From JACDER01 sp036394915 (GTDB lineage Bacteria > Actinomycetota > Thermoleophilia > Gaiellales > Gaiellaceae), in contig DASWEE010000036.1 of assembly GCA_036394915.1 (NCBI GenBank), forward strand, positions 1-64,000: DNA of 64,000 nt, written 5' to 3'. The notes beneath the pieces are model-generated. The model worked only from the letters and a program-made list of their open reading frames with translations. It did no database searches and was not told where the DNA came from. A program made the translations under genes and the position numbers. Of this stretch, positions 41,396 to 48,619 are shown piece after piece; the first letter of the stretch is position 1; each line of letters opens with the position of its first letter.

Positions 41396-42178
41396 ATGCT
41401 GACGATCGCGCACATCTCGGATCTCCATTGCGGAGGCCCGCATTTCGTCCCCAACCTGCTCGAGCGGGCGATCAGCGAGGTGAACGACCTCGAGCCGGAC
41501 CTCGTTATCTGCTCGGGCGACCTGACGAGCTTCGGCTTCAAGCAGGAGTACGCCGAGGCGAAGGCCTACCTGGACTCGATCAAGTGCGGCTCGCTCGTCG
41601 TGATCCCCGGCAACCACGACTCGCGGAACGTCGGCTACGTCCACTTCGAGGAGCTGTTCGGCGACCGGAACTCCGTGCTCCGCCTCGGCGGCGTGACCGT
41701 CGTCGCGATCGATTCGACCGAGCCGGACCTCGACCACGGACAGGTCGGCCGCGGCCGCTACGGCTGGATCGAGGAGCAATTCGCGTCTCCCGCCGACCTG
41801 CGCATCTTCGTCCTCCACCACCACCTGCTGCCCGTGCCGGGGACCGGGAGGGAGCGGAACATCGTCTACGACGCCGGCGACCTGATCGAGTGCCTGCAGC
41901 GCTCGAACGTCAACATCGTCCTCTCGGGCCATAAGCACGTGCCGTACGCGTGGAAGCTCGAGGATATGTTCATCGTCAACGCGGGCACGGTCTCGTCGAT
42001 GCGCCTGAGAGGGAACACGCGCCAGTGCTACAACGTGATCGAGATCGACGACGGTCACGTCGAGGTGACGCGCCGCTATCCGTTCCACGGGCGGGAGCGG
42101 ATCATCGAGTTCTCGCTCGAGACGCTTGCGTTCCAGAAGTACACCGCGGGGATCGAGCGGGAGGTGACGACCCGGTGA
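41396..42178 (+). CDS. Calcineurin-like metallophosphoesterase, first gene of the cDPG-type operon
   Basis: A 260-residue phosphoesterase with the full two-metal site: IAHISDLHCGG (DxH), ICSGDLTSFG (GD), IPGNHDSRN (GNHD), LHHHLLPVPG and LSGHKHVPY (GHxH). It resembles cyclic-nucleotide phosphodiesterases of the CpdA type. It overlaps the cyclic diphosphoglycerate synthetase homologue (GTGA), so its substrate could be an organic phosphate of that pathway; this is inference from context. TACTCT ends 9 nt before ATG 41396. Confidence 0.88.
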   Translation: MLTIAHISDLHCGGPHFVPNLLERAISEVNDLEPDLVICSGDLTSFGFKQEYAEAKAYLDSIKCGSLVVIPGNHDSRNVGYVHFEELFGDRNSVLRLGGVTVVAIDSTEPDLDHGQVGRGRYGWIEEQFASPADLRIFVLHHHLLPVPGTGRERNIVYDAGDLIECLQRSNVNIVLSGHKHVPYAWKLEDMFIVNAGTVSSMRLRGNTRQCYNVIEIDDGHVEVTRRYPFHGRERIIEFSLETLAFQKYTAGIEREVTTR

Positions 42179-43515
42179 CCTCGCTCACGTTCCAGCGGCG
42201 CCAGCCGTTCGCGGAGCCCGGCTTCGCCGGGCGCGAGCGAGAGGCGGCCAGGGGCGTGAGGGCTTTGGCCCTCATCGACGGCGAGCACTACGCGCCCGTC
42301 GTCCGCGACGCGCTCGCGGCGCTGCCATACGAGGTTGCGGCAGCGGTACTCGTCGGCGGGACCGAGAAGCTGCGAGGCGGCGACGACTACGGCGTTCCGC
42401 TCTCGCACGACCTGGAGGATGCGATCGCGGAGCTCGAGCCGGAGCTGGTGTACGACCTCTCGGACGAGCCCGTGCTCGGACCGCGCGACCGCTTCCGGCT
42501 CGCGAGCCGCGTGCTCGCCGCCGGGCTCCCGTACGTGGGCGCCGACTTCCGGTTCGACCCGCCGGCCTTTGCGCCCTTCGAGCTGCCGTCGATCTCGATT
42601 GTCGGAACGGGCAAGCGCGTCGGCAAGACCGCGGTCGCCGGTCACGCCGCCCGTGTGCTCGCCGCCGATCTCGATGTCGTCGTTGTTGCGATGGGGAGGG
42701 GAGGGCCGCCCGAGCCCGAGCTCGCGCCCGCGCCGCCCACCGTCGAGGAGCTGCTCGAGCTCTCCCGCGCCGGCCGCCACGCCTCCTCCGACTACCTCGA
42801 GGACGCCGCCTTCGCCGGCATCGTCACGATCGGCTGCAGGCGTGCCGGCGGTGGGCTGGCAGGGCAGCCCGCGTTCTCGAACGTGCCCGCGGGGGCCGCG
42901 CTCGCCGCTTCGCGGCGGCCCGGTCTCGTCGTCTTCGAGGGCAGCGGCGCCGCGCTGCCGCCGATCGCGACCGGCAGGCGCGTCCTGGTCGTCTCGGGCG
43001 CGCAGGACCCGGAGCTGGCCGCCGGCTACCTGAACGCTTACCGGATCCTGATCTCCGACCTCGTCGTGCTGACAATGGCCGAGGAGGACGTTCCATACGA
43101 GCGCGTGCACGAGGCGGTGGAGGAGGTCAAGCCGGGCGTGCCCGTCGTTCCGGCCGTGCTGCGGCCCCGCCCGGTCTCGTCGATCTCGGGCAAGCGCGTC
43201 GCGTTCTTCACGACCGCGCGCGCGAGCGCTCACGACCGGCTTGCGTCCCACCTCCGGGAAGCCCATGGCGCCGCGTCGGTGTCCGTGTCCGGGAACCTGG
43301 CCGACCGGGAGCTCCTGCGCACCGATCTGAACCTGGCGGACGCGGACGTGTACCTGGCCGAGCTCAAGGCGGCGGCGATCGACGTCGTCGCGGAAGCGGC
43401 GGTGGAGCGCGGCGTGGAGCTCGTTCTGGCCGACAACGAAGTGGTGGGTCAAGGATTGGACGCCGAAATTCGAGCGCTGGCCGATGCGGTGGTGGAACCC
43501 GTGCTCCAGCGATGA
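42175..43515 (+). CDS. Cyclic 2,3-diphosphoglycerate synthetase homologue
   Basis: A 446-residue protein matching archaeal cDPG synthetase in length and layout: N-terminal domain (VRALALIDGEHYAPVVRDAL, AAVLVGGTEKLRGGDDYGVPL), a P-loop ATPase core (SIVGTGKRVGKTAVAGHAARVL, ~142-163), VVVVAMGRGGPPEPE, and a C-terminal part with DLVVLTMAEE and LADREL. The archaeal enzyme uses ATP to cyclise 2,3-diphosphoglycerate. GTG 42175 overlaps the phosphoesterase stop. Next on the strand is the 2-phosphoglycerate kinase homologue, the preceding step of the pathway, which strongly supports the call. Confidence 0.82.
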   Translation: MTSLTFQRRQPFAEPGFAGREREAARGVRALALIDGEHYAPVVRDALAALPYEVAAAVLVGGTEKLRGGDDYGVPLSHDLEDAIAELEPELVYDLSDEPVLGPRDRFRLASRVLAAGLPYVGADFRFDPPAFAPFELPSISIVGTGKRVGKTAVAGHAARVLAADLDVVVVAMGRGGPPEPELAPAPPTVEELLELSRAGRHASSDYLEDAAFAGIVTIGCRRAGGGLAGQPAFSNVPAGAALAASRRPGLVVFEGSGAALPPIATGRRVLVVSGAQDPELAAGYLNAYRILISDLVVLTMAEEDVPYERVHEAVEEVKPGVPVVPAVLRPRPVSSISGKRVAFFTTARASAHDRLASHLREAHGAASVSVSGNLADRELLRTDLNLADADVYLAELKAAAIDVVAEAAVERGVELVLADNEVVGQGLDAEIRALADAVVEPVLQR

Positions 43516-43538
43516 GAGAGCCACGTCACATCGAGCCG
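43512..43538 (+). repeat. 27-bp direct repeat, upstream copy of the kinase start region
   Basis: Identical to 43643-43669 (27 of 27), the first nine codons of the kinase gene; copies are 131 bp apart. Confidence 0.85.
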
Positions 43539-43646
43539 GCGGCGCAGCCGCCTGTCCGCGCAAGCGGACCCGTGGAAGGGGTTTGGGGGAACCGGGAGGT
43601 TCCCCCAAGGATCCCTGCCGGACGTGCGAAGGGCAGAGGAGCATGA
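43512..43646 (+). CDS. Mini-ORF created by a 131-bp insertion, 44 aa
   Basis: ATG 43512 overlaps the stop of the synthetase gene (ATGA) and starts with the same nine codons (MREPRHIEP) as the downstream kinase gene, then reads through a palindrome and ends with a TGA that overlaps the kinase ATG at 43643. It is probably a by-product of a duplication, but its two ATGA overlaps would keep ribosomes coupled from synthetase to kinase. A biological role for the peptide is doubtful. Confidence 0.4.
   Translation: MREPRHIEPAAQPPVRASGPVEGVWGNREVPPRIPAGRAKGRGA
43583..43608. repeat. Palindrome inside the 131-bp insertion
   Basis: TTGGGGGAACC and GGTTCCCCCAA form an 11-bp perfect stem with a GGGA loop. 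Core GGGGGAACC is related to the palindrome after pdxS (11187-11213). Confidence 0.65.
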
Positions 43647-44539
43647 GAGAGCCACGTCACATCGAGCCGCTGCCGCTCGGCGGCGACGGGATCCCGTACT
43701 CGAAGGGCTTGATGGCCCGGGCCCTGATCGCGACCGGAATGCCGGCCGTCAGGGCGTACGAGCTGGCGCGGCGGCTCGACGCCGACCTGAGCGAGTCCGG
43801 AACCACCTCGGTCGACCTGGAGCGGATGCGGGGGCTCGCGATCGGGCTCCTGGGCGAGGAAGAGGGTGGCCAGGCGATGCGGCGCCTCGTCCGCTACGGC
43901 GAGCTGCAACAGCTCGAGTTGCCGATCATCCTGCTCATCGGTGGCGCGACCGGGACGGGGAAGTCGACGATCGCGACCGACATCGCCTACCGGCTCGGGA
44001 TCAGCCGCGTCACGTCCACCGACTTCGTGCGCCAGACGATGCGCGCTTTCTTCTCCCGGGAGTTCATGCCTTCCGTCCACTACTCGAGCTTCGAGGCGGG
44101 CCGCGCGGTCTCCGGGATGGCGGGCGAGCAGGCCATTGCCGGTTTCCTCGAGCAGACACGGAATGTGCTCGTGGGCGTCCAGGCGGCGATCGATCGCGCC
44201 CTCGAGGAGGGCTGGTCGATGGTGCTCGAAGGCGTCCATCTCGTGCCCGGGATGCTGCCCGCGGCGCTCGAGAACGCCGTCCTCGTCCAGTGTGTGCTCA
44301 ACATCGAGGACGAGAATGAGCACTCGAGTCACTTCTGGGTGCGCGACGTGACCTCGGAAGGCGTGCGCCAACTCGACAAGTACCTCAAAGGGTTCGATGA
44401 CATCCGCGCCATCCAGGACTTCATCGTCGAGCGCGCGCGGGAATCGGGCGTAGCGGTGATCGAGAATGACACGATGGAGACGGCCATCGGCGAGGTGATG
44501 GAGCTCGTGTTCGCCGAAGTCGAGCGGGTGCAGGAATGA
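43643..44539 (+). CDS. 2-phosphoglycerate kinase homologue
   Basis: A 298-residue P-loop kinase. The N-terminal ~85 residues are an ATP-cone-like domain (GIPYSKGLMARALIATGMPAVRAYELARRL) as in archaeal 2-phosphoglycerate kinase; the kinase core has IGGATGTGKSTIA (~99-112), ISRVTSTDFVRQTMR and LEGVHLVPGML. The archaeal enzyme phosphorylates 2-phosphoglycerate to 2,3-diphosphoglycerate, the substrate of the synthetase encoded upstream. GAGG sits ahead of ATG 43643. Its stop overlaps glpX (ATGA). Start and nine codons are duplicated upstream. Confidence 0.85.
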   Translation: MREPRHIEPLPLGGDGIPYSKGLMARALIATGMPAVRAYELARRLDADLSESGTTSVDLERMRGLAIGLLGEEEGGQAMRRLVRYGELQQLELPIILLIGGATGTGKSTIATDIAYRLGISRVTSTDFVRQTMRAFFSREFMPSVHYSSFEAGRAVSGMAGEQAIAGFLEQTRNVLVGVQAAIDRALEEGWSMVLEGVHLVPGMLPAALENAVLVQCVLNIEDENEHSSHFWVRDVTSEGVRQLDKYLKGFDDIRAIQDFIVERARESGVAVIENDTMETAIGEVMELVFAEVERVQE

Positions 44540-45555
44540 CGAAGCTGACCGAAGCCCTCGATCCCCGTCGGCCGGATGCTCCGGCCGACTCCGGCTACTG
44601 CCTCTGCGAGAGCTACGCGCGCGTGACCGAGCGGGCGGCGCTGGCGGGGGCCCGCTGGCTCGGCCGCGCCGACCAGGAGGCCGCGCAGGAGGCGGCCTAT
44701 TCGGGGATGCGGCTCGCTCTGGAGCAGATGCCGATCAGCGGCCGGGTCGTGATCGGTGGCGAAGAAGACGGGGAGCAGCTGCCGTTCGATGCCGAGATCG
44801 GCACCGGCGGGGAGCGGGTCGATCTCGCGGTCGATCCGCTCGAAGGCCGTGGGGTCGTCGCGCGCGGCGGCTATGGGGCGATGTCGATGGTGGCCGTCGG
44901 CGAGCCGGGCTCGCTGATGAGGCTCCCGGACATGTACATGCGCAAGATGGCAGTCGGCCCGCTCGCGCGCGACGCGATCGACCTCGGGAAGCCGATCGCG
45001 GAGAACGTCCAGGCGATCGCCGAGGCGTTCGGGCGCCGTCCCAACGACGTGACGGCGATCGTCCTCGACCGCCCGCGGCACCACGACCTGATCGAGGAGA
45101 TCCGTGGGGCCGGAGCGCGAATCAAGCTGATCCAGGACGGCGACGTGACCGCGTCGATCTCGGCGGCGATCCGGGGAACGAACGACCACCTTGCGATCGG
45201 CATCGGCGGCACGCGCCAGGCGGTGCTGTCGGCGGCCGCCCTCCGCTGCCTCGGCGGCGGGCTGCAGGCCCAGCTGTGGCCGACCTCGCGGACGGAGATC
45301 GAGGCCGCGCGCGAGCACGGGATCGACGACGTCTCACGGGTGTTCGGGATCGACGATTTCGCGCGCGGCGAGATCATCGTCGCGGCGACGGGCGTCTCGT
45401 CCGGCGACCTGCTGCGCGGAGTCCGCTACCTCGCCGACAGCGCTCGGACCCATTCACTCGTCATGTGCACGCGCTGCAACTGGGTTCGCTTCGTGGACGG
45501 GATCCACTTCTTCGCGCGCGAGCGGCGCGAGGAAGTGCGGCTGCTCGGCTTCTGA
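44536..45555 (+). CDS. glpX: Fructose-1,6-bisphosphatase class II
   Basis: A 339-residue GlpX-type phosphatase of gluconeogenesis. It has the metal/phosphate motif VDLAVDPLEGRGVVARGGYGAMS, the LMRLPDMYMRKMAVGP segment, IKLIQDGDVTASI and GIGGTRQAVLSAAALRCLGGGLQAQLW. ATG overlaps the kinase stop. Being last in the operon with two diphosphoglycerate-forming genes ties that pathway to gluconeogenic flux. Confidence 0.95.
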   Translation: MTKLTEALDPRRPDAPADSGYCLCESYARVTERAALAGARWLGRADQEAAQEAAYSGMRLALEQMPISGRVVIGGEEDGEQLPFDAEIGTGGERVDLAVDPLEGRGVVARGGYGAMSMVAVGEPGSLMRLPDMYMRKMAVGPLARDAIDLGKPIAENVQAIAEAFGRRPNDVTAIVLDRPRHHDLIEEIRGAGARIKLIQDGDVTASISAAIRGTNDHLAIGIGGTRQAVLSAAALRCLGGGLQAQLWPTSRTEIEAAREHGIDDVSRVFGIDDFARGEIIVAATGVSSGDLLRGVRYLADSARTHSLVMCTRCNWVRFVDGIHFFARERREEVRLLGF

Positions 45556-45562
45556 CGACTGC

Positions 45563-45583
45563 TTTTCCCGGAAAACGGGAAAG
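45563..45583 (+). terminator. Short hairpin after glpX
   Basis: TTTTCCCG and CGGGAAA form a 7-bp stem eight bases after the glpX stop; weak, without a U-run, and it precedes a small ORF on the same strand. Confidence 0.3.
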
Positions 45584-45591
45584 AGCGGGGG

Positions 45592-45765
45592 ATGCAGAAG
45601 ACCGATCCCGTCTCCGCCGAATCCGTCGAACAGGACGAGGACGCCGGCACGCAGAAGGCGATCGAGGCGGATCCGCTCCTCCTCGGCGACCGCGAGCGGG
45701 CAATTCCGCCCGACGACCTGTTCGTGCGCATGAAACCGCCCGGGGACCCGGTCGACCGCGAGTAG
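45592..45765 (+). CDS. Small acidic protein, 57 aa
   Basis: ATG 45592, with AGCGGGGG ahead, encodes MQKTDPVSAESVEQDEDAG then ALLLGD-like and PPDDLFVRMKPPGDPVDRE: a short, strongly acidic, probably disordered protein. Codon third positions are GC-rich as in real genes here. It ends in the TAG that is part of the next gene's -10 box. No function recognised. Confidence 0.5.
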   Translation: MQKTDPVSAESVEQDEDAGTQKAIEADPLLLGDRERAIPPDDLFVRMKPPGDPVDRE

Positions 45766-45768
45766 ACT
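45763..45768 (+). promoter_or_regulatory. -10 box of the Fe-S assembly gene
   Basis: TAGACT ends 6 nt before GTG 45775. Confidence 0.55.
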
Positions 45769-45774
45769 GGCCGG

Positions 45775-46074
45775 GTGGCAACGAAAGAAGAAGTCGTCGA
45801 GGCGCTGCGCCAGGTCGAGGACCCCGAGCTCGGGATGGACATCGTCGACCTCGGGCTCATGTACGACGTCGAGGTCGAGGACGGCAAGGTCAAGGTCATC
45901 CACACGCTGACCTCGATGGGCTGCCCCGTCGGGCCGATGATCCAGGAGCAGATCCACGACGTGACGAAGGCGCTGCCCGGAGTGGAGGACGTCGAGGTCG
46001 AGCTGACCTGGGATCCTCCCTGGACGCCGGACAAGATGTCCGAGGACGCGAAGTTCATCCTCGGCTTCGGTTAG
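45775..46074 (+). CDS. Metal-sulfur cluster assembly factor (DUF59/MIP18, SufT/PaaD-like)
   Basis: A 99-residue protein with the DUF59 pattern EEVVEALRQVEDPELGMDIVDLGLMYDVEV, the conserved cysteine in LTSMGCPVGPMI, and the ending VELTWDPPWTPDKMSEDAKFILGF. The family helps mature Fe-S proteins, including those of the Suf pathway; no suf genes are adjacent. GTG 45775 follows a -10 box. Confidence 0.92.
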   Translation: MATKEEVVEALRQVEDPELGMDIVDLGLMYDVEVEDGKVKVIHTLTSMGCPVGPMIQEQIHDVTKALPGVEDVEVELTWDPPWTPDKMSEDAKFILGFG

Positions 46075-46077
46075 TAG

Positions 46078-46105
46078 AGGCCTGATGTGAAATTGGGCCG
46101 GGCCG
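46078..46105 (+). repeat. 28-bp repeat, reverse complement of 12691-12718
   Basis: Exact inverted copy of a segment in the yebC intergenic hairpin, four bases after a gene stop. Only one hairpin arm is present here. Confidence 0.7.
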
Positions 46106-46546
46106 GATGACGCCCCAGACGCGGCGCCGGATCAGCACGGTCGGCCGCGACGCGTAGCGCTACTACGCCCCGCGTCCGCCCGCACTGCCCGGCTTGGTCT
46201 GGAGCGCCCCCGGCTGCGACCGAATTTCCCACCAGACCTCCCAGCTCTTACAGATCGCTAACGAAAAGCTTCCGGCCGCTTCACATGCGGCTGTGAGGAT
46301 TCACGCGTTGACTCCGGACGAGAGGTGGCCCGTGACGCCTCCTCCCAATGCCGTGGGGCCCTCTCGTCGTGTTCGCTCTCCGCTCGAGGCGGGCCTGCCA
46401 AGGGCCCGCCTCCTCTCCTCGTTTAGGCGTACGCCAGAGCCGAGAACCGGATCCATCGCCACCGTCGCCAGAACCTCATTTCCTGCTCCTCTCTCGCGTG
46501 TTGCTCGTCAACAGGAAGACGGAGAAGCGGAGTGCGTTCTTCCGGC
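46106..46546. other. Intergenic region with two stem-loops, no gene seen
   Basis: No convincing coding frame. It contains an imperfect stem-loop at 46317-46368 (GACGAGAG..GGCC against GGCC.CTCTCGTC) and a strong one at 46386-46412. Either a double terminator region for the convergent genes or an unannotated structured RNA. Confidence 0.45.
46386..46412. terminator. Strong hairpin between convergent genes
   Basis: GAGGCGGGCC and GGCCCGCCTC form a 10-bp perfect stem with a 7-nt loop; pyrimidine-rich sequence ending in GTTT follows on the plus strand. It could stop transcription from both sides. Confidence 0.5.
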
Positions 46547-47509
46547 TCAGTCCGGGATTCTTAGGATGACCTTACCCAGCTGCTCGCCGGCCTCGAGGTA
46601 CTCGTGGGCCGCACGCGCCTCGGCGAGCGGGAAGACGCGATCGACGACCGGCTTCGCGCGGCCGCTCGCGACGAGCTCGTAGGCGCCCTCGAAGTCTTCC
46701 TTCGTCCCCATCGTCGAGCCGAAGATCGTCAGCTGCTTCCACCAGATCCTGTGCAGCGCGGCCGGCGGGTTCGGGCCGCTCGTCGCGCCGCAGACGGTGA
46801 TCCGGCCTCCGGCGCCCGCGGCCTGAAGCGATCGCTGCCACGTCGCCTCCCCGACGTGCTCGACGACTAGGTCGGCGCCCCGTCCCCCGGTCGCCTCCTT
46901 GACCGCCTCGACGACGTCGGAGGTGGCGTGGTTGACGCCGGCGTCGGCCCCGAGCTCTCGTGCGCGGTCGAGCTTCTCGTCGCTCGACGAAGTGACGATC
47001 GCTCGCGCTCCGAGCGCCTTCGCGATCTGCAGGCTCGCGGTCGCGACGCCGCTGCCGATCCCCCAGATCAACACCCATTCGCCCGGCTGCAGCGAGGCCT
47101 TCGTGACGAGCATGCGGTAGGCCGTCTCGAACACGAGCGGGAATGCCGCTGCCTCCTCGAAGCTGAGGCCCTCCGGGATTGGATAGACGTTCTCCTCGGG
47201 TACGGCGACCAGCTCGGCGTGCGTGCCGTCCATGTGCTCGCCGACGACGGTGATGCGGCCGTCGCCGTGATCGAGCCCGGGGTTGATCACGACGCGCTCG
47301 CCGGACTCGAGAATGCCGGCGCCGTCTGCGCCGAGGATGCGCGGCTTCGGCACCGACGGCAGCCCCTGCCGCACCCAGAGGTCGAGATGATTGAGCGAGG
47401 CGGCCCGCAGCTGGATCAGCACCTCGCCGGGGCCGGGGGAGGGGTCGGGTGCGTCCTCATAGCGCAGCACCTCGGGCCCGCCGTCCTCGTGGATGCGGAT
47501 CGCCTTCAC
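46547..47509 (-). CDS. Zinc-type alcohol dehydrogenase/quinone oxidoreductase-like protein
   Basis: A 320-residue MDR-superfamily NAD(P)H oxidoreductase: GPEVLRYEDAPDPSPGPGEVLI, SLNHLDLWVRQGLP, ILGADGAG, cofactor motif VLIWGIGSGVATASLQIAKALGARAI and a C-terminal catalytic fold. The cysteines of zinc-binding ADHs are missing, which places it with quinone oxidoreductases. GTG 47509 follows TACGAT; it is divergent from queG with only 27 bp between starts. Confidence 0.88.
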   Translation of the reverse strand: MKAIRIHEDGGPEVLRYEDAPDPSPGPGEVLIQLRAASLNHLDLWVRQGLPSVPKPRILGADGAGILESGERVVINPGLDHGDGRITVVGEHMDGTHAELVAVPEENVYPIPEGLSFEEAAAFPLVFETAYRMLVTKASLQPGEWVLIWGIGSGVATASLQIAKALGARAIVTSSSDEKLDRARELGADAGVNHATSDVVEAVKEATGGRGADLVVEHVGEATWQRSLQAAGAGGRITVCGATSGPNPPAALHRIWWKQLTIFGSTMGTKEDFEGAYELVASGRAKPVVDRVFPLAEARAAHEYLEAGEQLGKVILRIPD

Positions 47510-47516
47510 GCCGGCG

Positions 47517-47522
47517 ATCGTA
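47517..47522 (-). promoter_or_regulatory. -10 box of the oxidoreductase gene
   Basis: TACGAT on the minus strand ends 7 nt before GTG 47509; the plus-strand CAGAAT (47525-47530) abuts it and ends 6 nt before the queG ATG. Confidence 0.45.
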
Positions 47523-47536
47523 TGCAGAATGGTCTC

Positions 47537-48523
47537 ATGCTGGAGCAGCTCGCAGCGAAGCTCGGTCTCGACGTGATCGGTGCCGTGCCGGCCGAGCCCT
47601 ACGACGAGACCGAGCGCCACATTGGCGATCGCCGCGCCCGCGGCCTCTTTGCGGGCATGCGCTTCACGATGGCGCAGCCGGAGATCTCCTGCCATCCGGA
47701 GCGGCTCTTTCCCGGTGCGCGCACGGTCGTCTCCGCCGCGCTCTGCTACTACGCCCCGGCTCCCGAGCCGGAGCCTGGTGAGGGGCGGCTCGCGCGCTAC
47801 ACGTGGAGCGACCGGTATGCGGAGCTGCGCGAGAAGCTCGACGAGCTCGGACGGCGGCTGGGGGGCGAGTACCGGGTGCTCGTCGACGAGAACCAGCACG
47901 TCGACCGCGAGGCGGCCGCCCGCTCGGGCGTCGGCTTCTACGGGAAGAACACGCTGCTGATCACGAAACGGTACGGCTCCTGGGTCGTGCTCGGCACGCT
48001 CGTGACCGCGGCCGAGCTCGAGCCGACCTCGCCGCTCGATCTCGACTGCGGCTCCTGCACGCTCTGCATCGAGGCCTGCCCGACGGGCGCGCTCGACGAG
48101 CCCGGCACGCTCGACTCGACGAAGTGCCTGTCCTACTGGACGCAGGCGCCCGAGCCGATTCCGGAGGAGTACCGGGCCGAGATCGGTGACATGGTCTACG
48201 GCTGCGATATCTGCCAGGACGTCTGCCCGTGGAACCGCGGAATCGAGAAGCGGCGCGCCGATACGACGCCGCCTGCGGGCGCCGAGCCGACCGTCTCGCT
48301 GGTCGAGTGGCTGGAAGCGGACGGTGAGGAGCTCGTGCGGCGCTACGACCGGCTCTATGTGCCGAAGAACGACCCGCGCTACCTGAAGCGGAACGCCCTC
48401 GTCGCACTCGGCAACTCAGGCGGCGGTGAGCAACGGTCGGCGGCGGAGGCGTTCCTCGACGATCCGGATCCGATGCTCCGGGAGCATGCAGAGTGGGCGC
48501 TCCAGCGCCTCCAGGCCAAGTAA
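47537..48523 (+). CDS. queG: Epoxyqueuosine reductase QueG
   Basis: A 328-residue cobalamin-dependent Fe-S enzyme performing the last step of queuosine synthesis in tRNA. Two 4Fe-4S ligand sets are complete (CGSCTLCIEACPTGAL and CDICQDVCPWN), with RSGVGFYGKNTLLI and the C-terminal HEAT-like helices (PRYLKRNALVALGNSG). ATG 47537. The stop TAA lies within the first of two identical palindromes shared with the end of pafBC. Confidence 0.93.
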   Translation: MLEQLAAKLGLDVIGAVPAEPYDETERHIGDRRARGLFAGMRFTMAQPEISCHPERLFPGARTVVSAALCYYAPAPEPEPGEGRLARYTWSDRYAELREKLDELGRRLGGEYRVLVDENQHVDREAAARSGVGFYGKNTLLITKRYGSWVVLGTLVTAAELEPTSPLDLDCGSCTLCIEACPTGALDEPGTLDSTKCLSYWTQAPEPIPEEYRAEIGDMVYGCDICQDVCPWNRGIEKRRADTTPPAGAEPTVSLVEWLEADGEELVRRYDRLYVPKNDPRYLKRNALVALGNSGGGEQRSAAEAFLDDPDPMLREHAEWALQRLQAK

Positions 48524-48536
48524 CACAGTGTTACTA
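48514..48536. repeat. Palindromic repeat copy 1 (end of queG)
   Basis: GGCC followed by A and the palindrome AGTAACACAGTGTTACT (48519-48535), then A; the queG stop TAA is inside. Identical over 23 bp to 48597-48619. Confidence 0.75.
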
Positions 48537-48596
48537 GCTGAATGGTGTCGGGACTGGAGAGGCAGCAGGACTGGCACTGGACTATCGCACCACCCC

Positions 48597-48619
48597 GGCC
48601 AAGTAACACAGTGTTACTA
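48597..48619. repeat. Palindromic repeat copy 2 (end of pafBC)
   Basis: Same 23 bp, palindrome at 48602-48618; the pafBC stop (TAG, minus strand, 48617-48619) overlaps its edge. Copies are 83 bp apart. Confidence 0.75.

Noticed and set aside
46386..46412. Possible riboswitch in the gap before the oxidoreductase gene
   Set aside because: The region lies downstream of both flanking genes, not in a leader, and no known riboswitch core was recognised.
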